A DNA stretch of 64,000 nucleotides from Cryptosporangium minutisporangium. GTDB taxonomy: Bacteria; Actinomycetota; Actinomycetes; Mycobacteriales; Cryptosporangiaceae. This document shows, in pieces, positions 44,278 through 53,144 of the stretch. Within the stretch, counting starts at the first letter, position 1, and every line of letters starts with the position of its first letter. The notes under the pieces are model-generated. The model did not search any database, was not told the DNA's origin, and saw only the letters and a program-made list of their open reading frames with translations. The translations under genes and the position numbers were made by a program. The stretch spans positions 192,875-256,874 of the forward strand of contig NZ_BAAAYN010000023.1 of the NCBI RefSeq assembly GCF_039536245.1, written 5' to 3'.

Positions 44278-44585
44278 CCCGGACCGACCGCCGCCACGTG
44301 GCGGAGCCGAGCCTCCTCCGCGAGGCGCGGGCCGTCATGTTCGCGCTGGTCGGTCTGAGCCTGTCCGTGTCGTTGGTGCGCTGATCGCGGGCTGGCTCTA
44401 CGCGCGTGAGGTCGCGGTCTGGCGCGTCGTGCGTCCGACGCGGCCCCACTGCTCCGGCCGTCTGACCTCCACTCTTCGCCTGCCGGCTCCGCCGGTACGG
44501 CGCGTTCGATGCTGCCGCTGACTGAGCGGCTCCCACTGCCTTGTTCGGCGGACGCCGCACCGCGTGCCGCCGCGATGACTTCTGG
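44274..44585 (+). pseudogene. Decayed copy of the 41089-41652 membrane gene
   Basis: An ATG overlapping the copC stop gives SLLREARAVMFALVGLSLSV SL-type sequence, matching GLLREARALVFVLVCLSLSV of the intact gene, then a stop after 36 residues. The following bases in another frame read GWLYAREVAVWRVV, matching ALWLYAGEVAVWRLV. About 240 bases of the middle are missing. A further frame shift gives an end like PRAAAMTS, against PRVRAVTS in the intact gene. Position after copC suggests a duplicated operon gene that was lost. Confidence 0.75.
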
Positions 44586-44593
44586 AGTTCCGC

Positions 44594-46093
44594 ATGACCG
44601 TGAACGCCGATCCGCCCCGCGAGTCCGAGCCGGAGACCAGCACCGTCACGGCGGTCGTCGAACCGCCGCCGGTCGAACCGGCCCGAATGAAGGTACCGAT
44701 GCGTCCGGCCCGGTGGGCGCTGCTGCGGCGGCTGCACTTCTACGCCGGGGTCTTCGTCGCGCCGTTCCTGTTCGTCGCCGCGCTGACCGGCCTGGCCTAC
44801 ACACTGGCGCCGCAGCTCAACCAGATCGTCCACGGCCACGAGCTGTCCGTGGACGAGGTGGGCGACACCACGGTGCCGCTCGCCGAACAGGTCGCCGCTG
44901 CCCGCGAGGCGCACCCGGACGGCACCCTGGCCACCGTCTCCGTCTTCGACGACCCGGAAGCGACCACGCAGATCGCCTTCTCGGTGCCCGAGCTCGCGGC
45001 CGAGAGCAAGGTGCACACCGTCTACGTCGACCCCTACACCGGCGAGGTCCGTGGCCAGCTGACCACCTGGTTCACCGCGACGCCGCTGCAGACCTGGCTG
45101 GACGGCTTTCACCGCAGCCTGCACCTGGGCGACGTCGGCCGGATGTACTCCGAGCTCGCCGCGTCCTGGCTCTGGGTGATCTCGCTCGGCGGTCTCGCGC
45201 TCTGGATCGGCCGCAAGCGCGCCTACCGTGGTGAGCGCGCCGCCCGGCGTCGGGCCGTGCTACCGGATCTGACCGCGCGCGGTGTGCGGCGGACCCGTGG
45301 CTGGCACGCGTCGATCGGCGTCTGGATCATCGTCGGCTTGCTGTTCCTGTCCGCGACCGGCCTGACCTGGTCGCAGTACGCCGGCGCCCGCTTCGACGCC
45401 GCGCTCGACGCCGTCCAGGGCTCCGCCCCGGCGCTGAACACCGCCCTCGGCGAGAGCGCTGCCCCCGCCGAGGGCGGTGGGCACCACGACGCGGGCGCAC
45501 CGGCCGAACCTCGCGAAAACGACCTCCCAGCCGGCAAGCCCCTCGAGGAGATCATCGCCGCCGGACCCATGGGCGGCCGGATCGACGTCACGATCCCGGC
45601 CGACGCCGACACCGCGTACCGCGTCGCCCAGGACAAGGGGCAGTGGCCGGCCAGCTTCGACCAAGTCGCCGTCGACCCCACGACCGGCGAGGTCACCCAG
45701 CGCGTCGACTACGCCGACTGGCCGTTCCTGGCCAAGCTCAGCAAGCTCGGTATCCGCGCGCACATGGGCGAGCTGTTCTGCGTCGTCAACCAGATCCTGC
45801 TCGCCGCGCTCGCGCTCGGCCTGCTCAGCGTTCTGATCTGGGGCTACCGGATGTGGTGGCAACGACGCCCCACCCGAAGCGACCGGCGCGCCGTACTCGG
45901 TTCCGCTCCACCCCGCGGCGGCTGGCGGACGCTCCCACGCTGGTTCCTGCTGGTCGGCGCCCCGGTGACGCTGTTCGTCGCCTGGGCCATGCCCCTGCTC
46001 GGCGTCACCCTCGGCGCGTTCCTGCTCTTCGACCTGCTCGTCGGCGCGTTCCGCTGGGCGCTGCGCACGCCGACACCAAGGCTCAGCGACTGA
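44594..46093 (+). CDS. PepSY-associated membrane protein
   Basis: A 499-residue membrane protein. Four helices: LHFYAGVFVAPFLFVAALTG (residues 50-70), ASWLWVISLGGLALWIG, IGVWIIVGLLFLSATGLTWS, and a C-terminal set including FLLVGAPVTLFVAWAMPLLG. Between them lie two PepSY domains outside the membrane (e.g. ATVSVFDDPEATTQIAFSVP, ADTAYRVAQDKGQWPASFDQ, VAVDPTTGEVTQRV). Conserved His in helices (RRLHFYAG, DGFHRSLHLGD, IRAHMGELF) resemble heme ligands of iron-regulated PepSY_TM proteins. It may reduce metal complexes; role inferred. ATG 44594 is clean. Confidence 0.85.
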   Translation: MTVNADPPRESEPETSTVTAVVEPPPVEPARMKVPMRPARWALLRRLHFYAGVFVAPFLFVAALTGLAYTLAPQLNQIVHGHELSVDEVGDTTVPLAEQVAAAREAHPDGTLATVSVFDDPEATTQIAFSVPELAAESKVHTVYVDPYTGEVRGQLTTWFTATPLQTWLDGFHRSLHLGDVGRMYSELAASWLWVISLGGLALWIGRKRAYRGERAARRRAVLPDLTARGVRRTRGWHASIGVWIIVGLLFLSATGLTWSQYAGARFDAALDAVQGSAPALNTALGESAAPAEGGGHHDAGAPAEPRENDLPAGKPLEEIIAAGPMGGRIDVTIPADADTAYRVAQDKGQWPASFDQVAVDPTTGEVTQRVDYADWPFLAKLSKLGIRAHMGELFCVVNQILLAALALGLLSVLIWGYRMWWQRRPTRSDRRAVLGSAPPRGGWRTLPRWFLLVGAPVTLFVAWAMPLLGVTLGAFLLFDLLVGAFRWALRTPTPRLSD

Positions 46094-46142
46094 CGCGCCA
46101 GCCGTGATGCTCGTCGCCCTCCGTTTTCTCGCGCCGCCCTTG

Positions 46143-46159
46143 ATGCAAGTATCTTGCAA
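46143..46159. promoter_or_regulatory. Nur-box-like inverted repeat upstream of the FecCD operon
   Basis: The dyad TGCAAGTATCTTGCA (46144-46158) gives TGCAA-N5-TTGCA, which fits the Streptomyces Nur consensus tTGCaa-N5-ttGCAA known for nickel regulation. It is 30 bp upstream of the FecCD start. An outer pair, ttgatgc (46140-46146) and gcatcaa (46162-46168), extends it, and gcatcaa is repeated at 46173-46179. Confidence 0.55.
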
Positions 46160-46188
46160 CAGCATCAATTTGGCATCAAGGAGGCGGT

Positions 46189-47292
46189 GTGGGATCCGGG
46201 CTGGTGATCGGAGGCCGTGATCCGGCTGCGCCCGTCGATGCACTCGGCTTGGGGGCCCGGCGCCGTCGCACCGCCCTCTGGCTGGCCGCGCTGATCGTCG
46301 GCCTCGTCGCCACGGTGATCGCCGGTGTCGGGTTCGGTGCGGTCGGCATCAACCCGGCCACCGTCGCCCGGATCATCGGCCACCACCTGGTCGGTTGGCC
46401 CGGCGAGGCGACCTGGGACCTGGCTCAGGACGCGATCGTCTGGGACGTCCGCCTCCCCCGCGTCCTCCTCGGCGCGCTGGTCGGAGCCGGGCTCGCGGTC
46501 TGCGGCGTCGCGCTGCAGGCCATGGTCCGCAACGTGCTCGCCGATCCCTACCTGCTCGGCGTGAACTCCGGCGCGTCCAGCGGTGCCGCCGCGGCGATCC
46601 TGTTCGGCTTCGGCGCGGGCTTCGGTGAGCACGCCCTGCCACTCAGCGCGTTCCTCGGTGCGCTCGCCGCGTCATTCCTGGTGTTCTTCCTCGCCCGCAG
46701 CGGCGGCCGGGTCACGTCGCTGCGGCTGCTGCTGGCCGGTGTCGCGGTCGGCTACGCGCTGTATGCCGCGACCAGCTTCCTGATCTTCGCCTCCGGCTCC
46801 GCCGAAGGCGCCCGGTCGGTGATGTTCTGGCTGCTCGGCTCGCTGGGCCTCGCGCAGTGGGACGCACCCCTCACGGTGGTCGCCGTCGTCATCATGGTGA
46901 CGACTTTCCTGCTGACGATCTGGGGTCGGCAGATGGACTCGCTGGCCATCGGCGACGAAACCGCTCACACCCTCGGCATCTCCCCCGAACGCTTCCGCGT
47001 CCGGCTGCTCGTCCTCGTCGCGCTCACCATCGGCGTCCTCGTCTCAGCCGCCGGCAGCATCGGGTTCGTCGGGCTCGTCGTCCCGCACGTCGCGCGCCGG
47101 CTGGTCGGGGCTACCCACGTGCGGGTCGTGCCGGTCGCCGCGCTGCTCGGGGCGATCCTGCTGATCTGGGCGGACGTCATCGCGCGCGTGCTGTTGGAGC
47201 CGCAGGAGATCCCGATCGGCATCATCACCTCCCTGCTCGGCGCCCCCTTCCTCCTCGTCCTGATCCGCCGTTTCCACGCCACCAGCGCTTAA
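46189..47292 (+). CDS. FecCD-type ABC importer permease
   Basis: A 367-residue BtuC/FecCD permease with about ten helices. Family blocks are visible: LPRVLLGALVGAGLAVCGVA then LQAMVRNVLADPYLLGVNSG, and the cytoplasmic loop IGDETAHTLGISPERFRV with the late VGLVVPHVARRLVGATHVRV. GTG 46189 has AAGGAGG just upstream. Such permeases take siderophores, heme, cobalamin or metal chelates. The Nur-like box upstream suggests nickel or a nickel chelate (inference). A substrate-binding protein, ATPase and methyltransferase follow in one operon. Confidence 0.92.
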   Translation: MGSGLVIGGRDPAAPVDALGLGARRRRTALWLAALIVGLVATVIAGVGFGAVGINPATVARIIGHHLVGWPGEATWDLAQDAIVWDVRLPRVLLGALVGAGLAVCGVALQAMVRNVLADPYLLGVNSGASSGAAAAILFGFGAGFGEHALPLSAFLGALAASFLVFFLARSGGRVTSLRLLLAGVAVGYALYAATSFLIFASGSAEGARSVMFWLLGSLGLAQWDAPLTVVAVVIMVTTFLLTIWGRQMDSLAIGDETAHTLGISPERFRVRLLVLVALTIGVLVSAAGSIGFVGLVVPHVARRLVGATHVRVVPVAALLGAILLIWADVIARVLLEPQEIPIGIITSLLGAPFLLVLIRRFHATSA

Positions 47293-47300
47293 GGACCCTC

Positions 47301-48266
47301 ATGCGCAAACTCCCAGTCGCGCTGACCGCGGCTGCTCTCCTGCTGACCACCGGGTGCGGCGGCGGTAGCGACCCGGGAACGACGTCATCCGACGGCATCT
47401 ACCCGGTCACGATCAACAACTGCGGCACCGACGTGACGTTCGACGCCGAACCCGAACGCGTCGTCATGCTCAAGAGCGCCGCCGTGCCGTTCCTGCACGA
47501 GCTCGGCGTCATGGACCGCGTCACCGCCCGCGCCGGTCAGTACCCGAAGGCGTACTACGACGCGGAGACGATCGCGGAGCTCGACCGGATCCCGCTGCTG
47601 ACCGACAAGACCGACACCAGCGGCCACCTGCAGATCTCCAAGGAAGTGGTGATCGCGCAGGAGCCCGACCTGGTCCTCGGCCAGGTCGACAACCTCTCCC
47701 GCGAGACGCTCTCGGCCGTCGACATCCCGCTGCTCGAGGAGCCCGCGCTCTGCGAGACCACGAAGACCAAGCCGACGTTCGACGACATCTACGAGCAGAC
47801 ACAGAACTACGGCAAGGTCTTCAACAGGTATGACGAGGCTGCGAGCGCCGTGGCAGCTTTGAAGAAACGCACCGAAGCCGCGACCGCGCCGAAGCCCTCC
47901 GGCCGCACCGCCGCCGTGCTCTACCCGACCGTCGGCGGCGGCACCACCTACGCCTACGGCACGCTGAGCATGGCCGACCCGCAGCTGACGGCCGCCGGGT
48001 TCACCAACGTCTTCGGCAACGTCGATGAGCGCGTCTTCGAAGTCACCCGCGAAGAGCTGCTGGGACGCAACCCCGACGTGCTGATCCTGCTCTACAGCGA
48101 CGGCGACCCGAAGGCCGTAGAGCAGGCAATCACCAGCTTGCCGGGCGCCGACCAGCTGAAGGCCGTCCAGAACGGCAACGTCCTGGCCCAGCTGTTCAAC
48201 TTCACCGAGCCGCCCACCCCGCTCTCGATCACCGGCCTGGAGATGATCCGGAAGCGGTTCGGATGA
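47301..48266 (+). CDS. Periplasmic-binding lipoprotein of the FecCD importer
   Basis: A 321-residue cluster A-II binding protein. Signal peptide and lipobox LLLTTGC are at residues 13-20. The mature start (YPVTINNCGTDVTFDAEPER, then VVMLKSAAVPFLHELGV) matches iron-complex and 'F420-0' type binding proteins in actinobacteria, so the ligand cannot be decided from family alone. GEPDLVLGQVD-like and ADQLKAVQNGNVLAQLF parts are typical of the fold. ATG 47301 is nine bases after the permease stop. The ATPase ATG overlaps its stop. Confidence 0.88.
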   Translation: MRKLPVALTAAALLLTTGCGGGSDPGTTSSDGIYPVTINNCGTDVTFDAEPERVVMLKSAAVPFLHELGVMDRVTARAGQYPKAYYDAETIAELDRIPLLTDKTDTSGHLQISKEVVIAQEPDLVLGQVDNLSRETLSAVDIPLLEEPALCETTKTKPTFDDIYEQTQNYGKVFNRYDEAASAVAALKKRTEAATAPKPSGRTAAVLYPTVGGGTTYAYGTLSMADPQLTAAGFTNVFGNVDERVFEVTREELLGRNPDVLILLYSDGDPKAVEQAITSLPGADQLKAVQNGNVLAQLFNFTEPPTPLSITGLEMIRKRFG

Positions 48267-49030
48267 TCACCGCCACCGGCGTCTCCTGGCGCTACGGCTC
48301 CAAGCTGGTCATCGACGGGGTCGACGTGGATGCCACACCTGGCCGGGTACTCGGACTGATCGGGCCGAACGGCAGCGGCAAGACCACGCTTCTTCGGCTG
48401 CTCCACGGCGCGCTGCGCAGCCCCACCGGGAACGTGCGCATCGACGGTGCGGAGCTGGCGACGTTACCGCCTCGGGAGGCCGCCCGCCGGCTGGCCGTCG
48501 TGGTTCAGGAGACCGGCGGCGAGACCTCGCTGACCGTCGGCGAAATGGTGCTCCTCGGCCGCGGGCCGCACCTGTCGACGTTCCAGCGCACCGGACCGGC
48601 GGATCACGCGATCGCCGCCCGCGCGCTGGAACGGGTCGGCGCCAGCCACCTGGGTGCCCGGTCGTTCGCGGAGCTGTCCGGCGGTGAGCGGCAACGGGTG
48701 CTCATCGCCCGCGCGCTGACCCAGGAGGCCACGCACCTGCTGCTCGACGAGCCGACCAATCACCTCGACATCCGCTACCAACACGAGATCCTCCGACTCG
48801 TGCAGGGCCTGGGGACGTGTTCGGTCGTCGTGCTCCATGACCTCAATCTGGCCGCGCGCTACTGCGACGACCTGATCCTGCTCGGCGACGGCGAGGTCGT
48901 GGCGGCCGGCCCGACGAGCGACGTCCTCGACCCGGCCGTCCTGGAACCGGTTTACGGAATCGGCATCCACCGGCTCGAACTCGACGGTGCGATCCACCTG
49001 CTGTTCCACCCGAAGGGAGTCCTCGTATGA
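48263..49030 (+). CDS. FecE/BtuD-type ABC importer ATPase
   Basis: A 255-residue ATPase for the FecCD importer. Walker A is GLIGPNGSGKTTLLRLLHGA, signature FAELSGGERQRVLIARALTQ, Walker B HLLLDEPTNHLDIRYQHEIL, and the H-loop VVLHDLNLAARYCDDLI. ATG 48263 overlaps the binding-protein stop (ATGA), and its own stop overlaps the methyltransferase ATG, so four genes are translated as one unit. Confidence 0.93.
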   Translation: MITATGVSWRYGSKLVIDGVDVDATPGRVLGLIGPNGSGKTTLLRLLHGALRSPTGNVRIDGAELATLPPREAARRLAVVVQETGGETSLTVGEMVLLGRGPHLSTFQRTGPADHAIAARALERVGASHLGARSFAELSGGERQRVLIARALTQEATHLLLDEPTNHLDIRYQHEILRLVQGLGTCSVVVLHDLNLAARYCDDLILLGDGEVVAAGPTSDVLDPAVLEPVYGIGIHRLELDGAIHLLFHPKGVLV

Positions 49031-49788
49031 GCGTCCAGGACCGCATCTCCGACCTGCCCGACCTCGTGAAGCGCTGGGACGCCCAGCAGGCCGCCTACAT
49101 CGCCGGCCGGGAGCAACGTTTCACCGCGATGCTCGACGTCGTCGAGCTCACCGTCGGCGGCGACCGCACGATCGTCGACCTCGGCTGCGGACCTGGATCC
49201 CTGACCCGCCGCCTCCTCGACCGCTTCCCGGACACACGCGTCGTGGCCGTCGACTACGACCCAGTCCTGCTCGCCCTCGCCCGCGCGACCCTCACCGAGT
49301 ACGGGTCCCGGGTCACCGTCCTCGACACCGACCTGCGCGACGCAGGCTGGGCCTCCTTCGCCGGCGAGGTCTCGGCGATGGTCTCCACGACCGCGCTGCA
49401 CTGGCTCGCCCCCGATCAGCTCATCCGGCTCTATGCGCAAATCCGCGACCGGCTCAGCCCCAGCGGGGTACTGCTCGACGGCGACCACTTCCGCTTCGGC
49501 GATCGTGATCCCGCGCTGCGCACGATCGCCGCCGACCACGACGACCTCACTCAGCGGGCTGCGTTCGCCGCGGGTGCCGAGGACTGGGCGAGCTGGTGGG
49601 ACGCCGCATCGGCACATCCGCTGCTGCAGCCGCACGTCGCCGAGCGAGACCGCCGCTACGGGCGGCGCACCTCGACGCCGGAGACCACCGTGGATTTCCG
49701 GCTCGCCGCACTGCGTCAAGCCGGGTTCGGGGCCGTCGGCACGGTCTGGCAACTGCTCGACGACTACGTCGTCTGGGCACAGAAGTAG
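49027..49788 (+). CDS. SAM-dependent methyltransferase coupled to the ABC importer
   Basis: A 253-residue class I methyltransferase. Motif I is TIVDLGCGPGSLTRRLLDRF, motif II VVAVDYDPVLLALARATL, and a post-I Asp loop VTVLDTDLRDAGW follows, with VSTTALHWLAPDQL later. ATG 49027 overlaps the ATPase stop, so it belongs to the importer operon. Its role there is unknown: it might modify an imported chelate or its metallophore. Similar importer-methyltransferase neighbours exist in other actinomycetes (memory only). Confidence 0.88.
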   Translation: MSVQDRISDLPDLVKRWDAQQAAYIAGREQRFTAMLDVVELTVGGDRTIVDLGCGPGSLTRRLLDRFPDTRVVAVDYDPVLLALARATLTEYGSRVTVLDTDLRDAGWASFAGEVSAMVSTTALHWLAPDQLIRLYAQIRDRLSPSGVLLDGDHFRFGDRDPALRTIAADHDDLTQRAAFAAGAEDWASWWDAASAHPLLQPHVAERDRRYGRRTSTPETTVDFRLAALRQAGFGAVGTVWQLLDDYVVWAQK

Positions 49789-50465
49789 ACCATCACCCGT
49801 GCACGACGGGGCGTCTCGGCCCAAGCTGCCTCCGGCTCGTGTCGAGGGAGGAGATCAGCCGGCGCCGGTTCCCCCCGTTATCGAGAGGGCGGAGCCGATC
49901 CGACGCTGACGTCGCCGCCGTGACCGCCTGGGCGACCGTGCACGGGCGGGCGATGCTGCTCATCGACGACTCCCTCGACCGTGACGGAACGGTCGAGCCG
50001 GTATCGATTTGCGGTCACCGCGGTCCAGTGGTTCGCCGAACGGGCGCTCCCGAACTGACGGGCGGGCAGAACCGCCGCTGCGATTCAGGGGACCCCGAGC
50101 AGCGGTGGTTGCCGGATGACGGTATCGTCTGCAGAGGCAATGTCGTGGCTACTGGCACAGCCACCCGGCACGGTGCGCCCGCCGAACTCGTACCTCACCC
50201 GCACCGCACCGTACTGCTCGAACGTCCCGTCGGCGTCGCGCCGACGTGTTCGAGCAGCCGGCGGGAGGCCTGGGTTGGACTCCTGGGGGACGGCGATCAG
50301 CACCTGTTCTCCCGTCGCTGTGACGAGTTCACGGGAACACCGCGCCCTCGCAGGCGTTGACATCAGCGGGGCACGCTCGCCGGCTCGCGTACCCGCTGGA
50401 TGCCGGCGCCCGGAGGACACCCACCGAGGCCCTCACAGGCGTGCCTGCACTCGAAGGAGATTTCT
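49789..50465. other. Gene-poor stretch of about 680 bases
   Basis: No intact gene was found. Bases 49899-49985 hold a short TetR-like remnant (separate entry). A leftward frame at 50085-50363 (92 codons, opening MSTPARARCSREL) has no ribosome-binding site or family feature and is Arg-rich, so I do not call it. The rest shows no clear structure. Confidence 0.5.
49899..49985 (+). pseudogene. Short TetR C-terminal remnant
   Basis: The frame reads SDADVAAVTAWATVHGRAML then LIDDSLDRD, very like the last helices of TetR regulators (AAVTAWATVHGLAMLLID). No HTH is found before it, and the sequence after it is not TetR-like. It seems to be a leftover of a deleted regulator. Confidence 0.35.
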
Positions 50466-52550
50466 ATGGCTCGACCAGGCCAGCGCCGAACGGGTGCTCG
50501 CCGTACCGCCCCGCGCAACCAGCGAGGCCGCCATCGCGGCGACGTCATCGCGCTGCTCGCCGGCACCGCCCGCGAAGTCGAGGCGGCCGCCCAGCACGGA
50601 CGCGTGACGCCCGCCGTCCGCACGAAGTTCCACGCCGTCGCCCTTCTGCTGAGGGAAGAGCGCGCCCGCCTCCGCACGGAAGCGGCCGGTTCCGAAAGTC
50701 ACCGCGCCGAGCAGCTCAAGCGCCTGGACGGGATCGCGCAGATCCTCGCGACGACCGCGGTCCGCGACGTCGAGTTGATGGCGTTGCTCGACGAGGACGC
50801 CGTGGTCGCCGACGCGGTCCGGTCGCTCAAGCGCGAGATGCTCATCTCCGCCGGCGTCGAGCCGGCACCCGAGGAAGCGCCGCCGCCCGCCGAGACCCCG
50901 GCCGCCCCCGAGCGCCGAGTAGTGCCGCAGTCGGTCGCCACCCGGCAGCTGGCCACTCCGTTCCTGGCCCCGGACTACTCCGCCTTCGCGCAGCGCTCCA
51001 CCGCCCGTCCGCGCCGCCTGGCCAGCTGGGAGCTGCTCGGTCCGCTGCTCAGCTCGTTCGAGCGCGCCGGGAGCGGCGATTCCGCGTGCATGACTCTGCC
51101 GGCTCCGTCCAAGCGGTACCCGAAGCTCATGGCGCACCAGGCACAGCTGGTCGCCGCGGCCGCCGCCGGTCACCGGACTTTCCTGCTCGCTGACGAACCC
51201 GGCCTGGGCAAGACGGCCCAGGCGCTGCTCGCTGCGGAGGCGGCAGGCGCATATCCGCTGCTCGCGGTCGTGCCGAACGTCGTCAAGACGAACTGGGCCC
51301 GTGAAGCGAACCTCTGGACGCCCCACCGCCCCGCCACCGTCGTGCAGGGCAACGGCGACACCGTCGACGGTTACGCCGACATCGTCGTCGTCAACTACGA
51401 GGTGCTCGACCGCCACGTGGGCTGGCTCGGCGACTTCGGTTTCCGCGGGATGGTCGTCGACGAGGCCCACTTCATCAAGAACAAGACCTCGCAGCGCTCG
51501 CAGCACGTCCTCGAGCTCGCCGAGCGCATTCGGTCGCGTACCGCGGAGCCGCTGTTGATGGCCCTGACCGGTACCCCGCTGATCAACGACATCGACGACT
51601 TCCGGGCGATCTGGCAGTTCCTCGGTTGGATCGACGAGACGAAGCCGCTCGGCGAGCTGATGCAGGCGCTGGAGGAGACCGATCTGACCCCCGCGGACCC
51701 GGGCTTCTACCCCGCGGCCCGCCGGTGCGTCATCGACCGTGGCATCGTCCGGCGCCGCAAGGTTGACGTCGCCGCCGACATCCCCGACCGCCGCATCGCC
51801 GACCTGCCCGTCGAGCTCGACGGTTCGGCCGGCCGGTCGATCCGCGCGGCCGAGCGGAACCTGGCTCGCCGCCTGGTCACGCAGTACAAGCGGAGCGCGT
51901 CGCCCGGGGACGGCATCGACCACGAGCTCGTGCGTCGGATCGCCAAGGCCGAGCTCAAGGACGCCACGAAGTCGTCCGGCGAGAACGTGTTCAGCATGAT
52001 GCGGCGCATCGGGCAGGCGAAGGCCGGCCCCGCCGCCGATTACGCTGCCCAGTTGGCCCGCAGCGCCGGCAAGGTCATCTTCTTCGCCAAGCACGTCGAC
52101 GTGATGGACGGGGCCGAGGAGATCTTCGCCAAGCAGGGCGTGCGGTTCTCGTCGATCCGCGGCGATCAGACCCCCAAGGTGCGGCAGCGCAACATCGACG
52201 CGTTCGTGAACGACCCCGAGGTCGCGATCGCGGTGTGCTCGTTGACGGCGGCCGGGGTGGGGCTCAACCTGCAGGTCGCGTCGAACGTCGTGCTCGCGGA
52301 GCTGTCCTGGACCGACGCGGAGCAGACCCAGGCCATCGACCGCAGTCACCGCATCGGCCAGACGGAGCCGGTCACCGCGTGGCGCATCATCGCGGCGCAG
52401 ACCATCGACGCGCGGATCGCCGAGCTGATCGACACCAAGGCGGGGCTCGCCGCCCGCGCGCTGGACGGGTCGGACGAGCAGATCGTCCCCTCGGCTGACG
52501 TGCAACTGGAGGCGCTGGTCGCACTGCTGACGGAGGCGCTGGGGCAGTAG
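50466..52550 (+). CDS. SNF2-family DEAH ATPase, stand-alone
   Basis: A 694-residue DNA-translocating ATPase. The first 220 residues are helical and lack a known domain; the helicase core starts with LADEPGLGKTAQALLAAEA (Walker A, about residue 243). Then come YADIVVVNYEVLDRHVGWLG, GMVVDEAHFIKNKTSQRSQH (DEAH box), LMALTGTPLINDIDDFRAIW, and the second lobe with KVIFFAKHVDVMDG, SLTAAGVGLNLQVASNVVLA and DRSHRIGQTEPV. It lacks a nuclease or SWIM domain. ATG 50466 has AAGGAG. No methyltransferase or restriction gene is beside it, so repair or remodelling is a guess. Confidence 0.9.
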   Translation: MARPGQRRTGARRTAPRNQRGRHRGDVIALLAGTAREVEAAAQHGRVTPAVRTKFHAVALLLREERARLRTEAAGSESHRAEQLKRLDGIAQILATTAVRDVELMALLDEDAVVADAVRSLKREMLISAGVEPAPEEAPPPAETPAAPERRVVPQSVATRQLATPFLAPDYSAFAQRSTARPRRLASWELLGPLLSSFERAGSGDSACMTLPAPSKRYPKLMAHQAQLVAAAAAGHRTFLLADEPGLGKTAQALLAAEAAGAYPLLAVVPNVVKTNWAREANLWTPHRPATVVQGNGDTVDGYADIVVVNYEVLDRHVGWLGDFGFRGMVVDEAHFIKNKTSQRSQHVLELAERIRSRTAEPLLMALTGTPLINDIDDFRAIWQFLGWIDETKPLGELMQALEETDLTPADPGFYPAARRCVIDRGIVRRRKVDVAADIPDRRIADLPVELDGSAGRSIRAAERNLARRLVTQYKRSASPGDGIDHELVRRIAKAELKDATKSSGENVFSMMRRIGQAKAGPAADYAAQLARSAGKVIFFAKHVDVMDGAEEIFAKQGVRFSSIRGDQTPKVRQRNIDAFVNDPEVAIAVCSLTAAGVGLNLQVASNVVLAELSWTDAEQTQAIDRSHRIGQTEPVTAWRIIAAQTIDARIAELIDTKAGLAARALDGSDEQIVPSADVQLEALVALLTEALGQ

Positions 52551-52567
52551 CCGCCAGCCGGGCGAGT

Positions 52568-53050
52568 TCAGTCCTTACCGGGGCGCCAGATGGTGCTGCG
52601 CAGATCCGTGCCGCGAATGGTTTGGACGCGCCAGGGTGTCAGCCGCAGCACGTGCAGCTTCGGGTCGAGCGGACTCTTCCAGAACTTGCCGAGCGGGTAG
52701 CCGACGCCGGTCGGGCTGGTCCGCTCGTACAACTGCCAGACGTGGTCCTTGACCGCGGGGTCGTCGACCCACTCGGCGACGGCATCGATGGCCACGACGT
52801 TCTGCCGAGGGCTCCAGTACGAGAACGTGGTGTGCGGGTTGTGGGCCAGGTGGGCCGCCTTCACCGGTGTGCGGTACGTCGCCAGCCACCCCAGCGGCTG
52901 CCCGTCGACCTTCTCCCAGACGGCGATCAGAATCCGGGTCCGGGGCCGGCCCTTGGCGTCGACCGTGGTCATCGTGGCGTACTTGATGTCGCCGAGGTAG
53001 GCGTCGAACTGCTCCTCGATCGCGGCGAAGGCCGGCGCAGTGGTGGTCAT
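52568..53050 (-). CDS. Pyridoxamine 5'-phosphate oxidase-like (PPOX) flavoprotein
   Basis: A 160-residue split-barrel protein that binds FMN or F420. DIKYATMTTVDAKGRPRTRI, then HLAHNPHTTFSYWSPRQNVV and WKSPLDPKLHVLRLTPWRVQ are the typical strands of actinobacterial PPOX proteins. ATG 53050 begins just before the conserved EEQFDAYLG helix; the frame open to 53404 contains sequence of the LysR remnant on the other strand. Enzymatic activity cannot be predicted. It converges on the SNF2 gene with 17 bases between. Confidence 0.85.
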   Translation of the reverse strand: MTTTAPAFAAIEEQFDAYLGDIKYATMTTVDAKGRPRTRILIAVWEKVDGQPLGWLATYRTPVKAAHLAHNPHTTFSYWSPRQNVVAIDAVAEWVDDPAVKDHVWQLYERTSPTGVGYPLGKFWKSPLDPKLHVLRLTPWRVQTIRGTDLRSTIWRPGKD

Positions 53051-53144
53051 GACGGCATCGTCGGACACCCTCGACGACGAGGGAAGAACGCACCTTGCCG
53101 TCCCTTGGTTCCTCCGCCGTAACCGGTACGGACCAGGACGTCCT

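Noticed and set aside
46189-49788. Assigning the FecCD operon to siderophore or F420-0 uptake
   Set aside because: The binding protein resembles several ligand classes. The only specific clue is the Nur-like box, so I gave nickel as a hypothesis only.
50085-50363. A 92-codon leftward frame in the gene-poor stretch before the SNF2 gene
   Set aside because: No ribosome-binding site, no family likeness and Arg-rich composition.
50433-52505. A 690-codon leftward open frame opposite the SNF2 gene
   Set aside because: The SNF2 motifs on the plus strand are complete, and the reverse frame has no recognisable fold.
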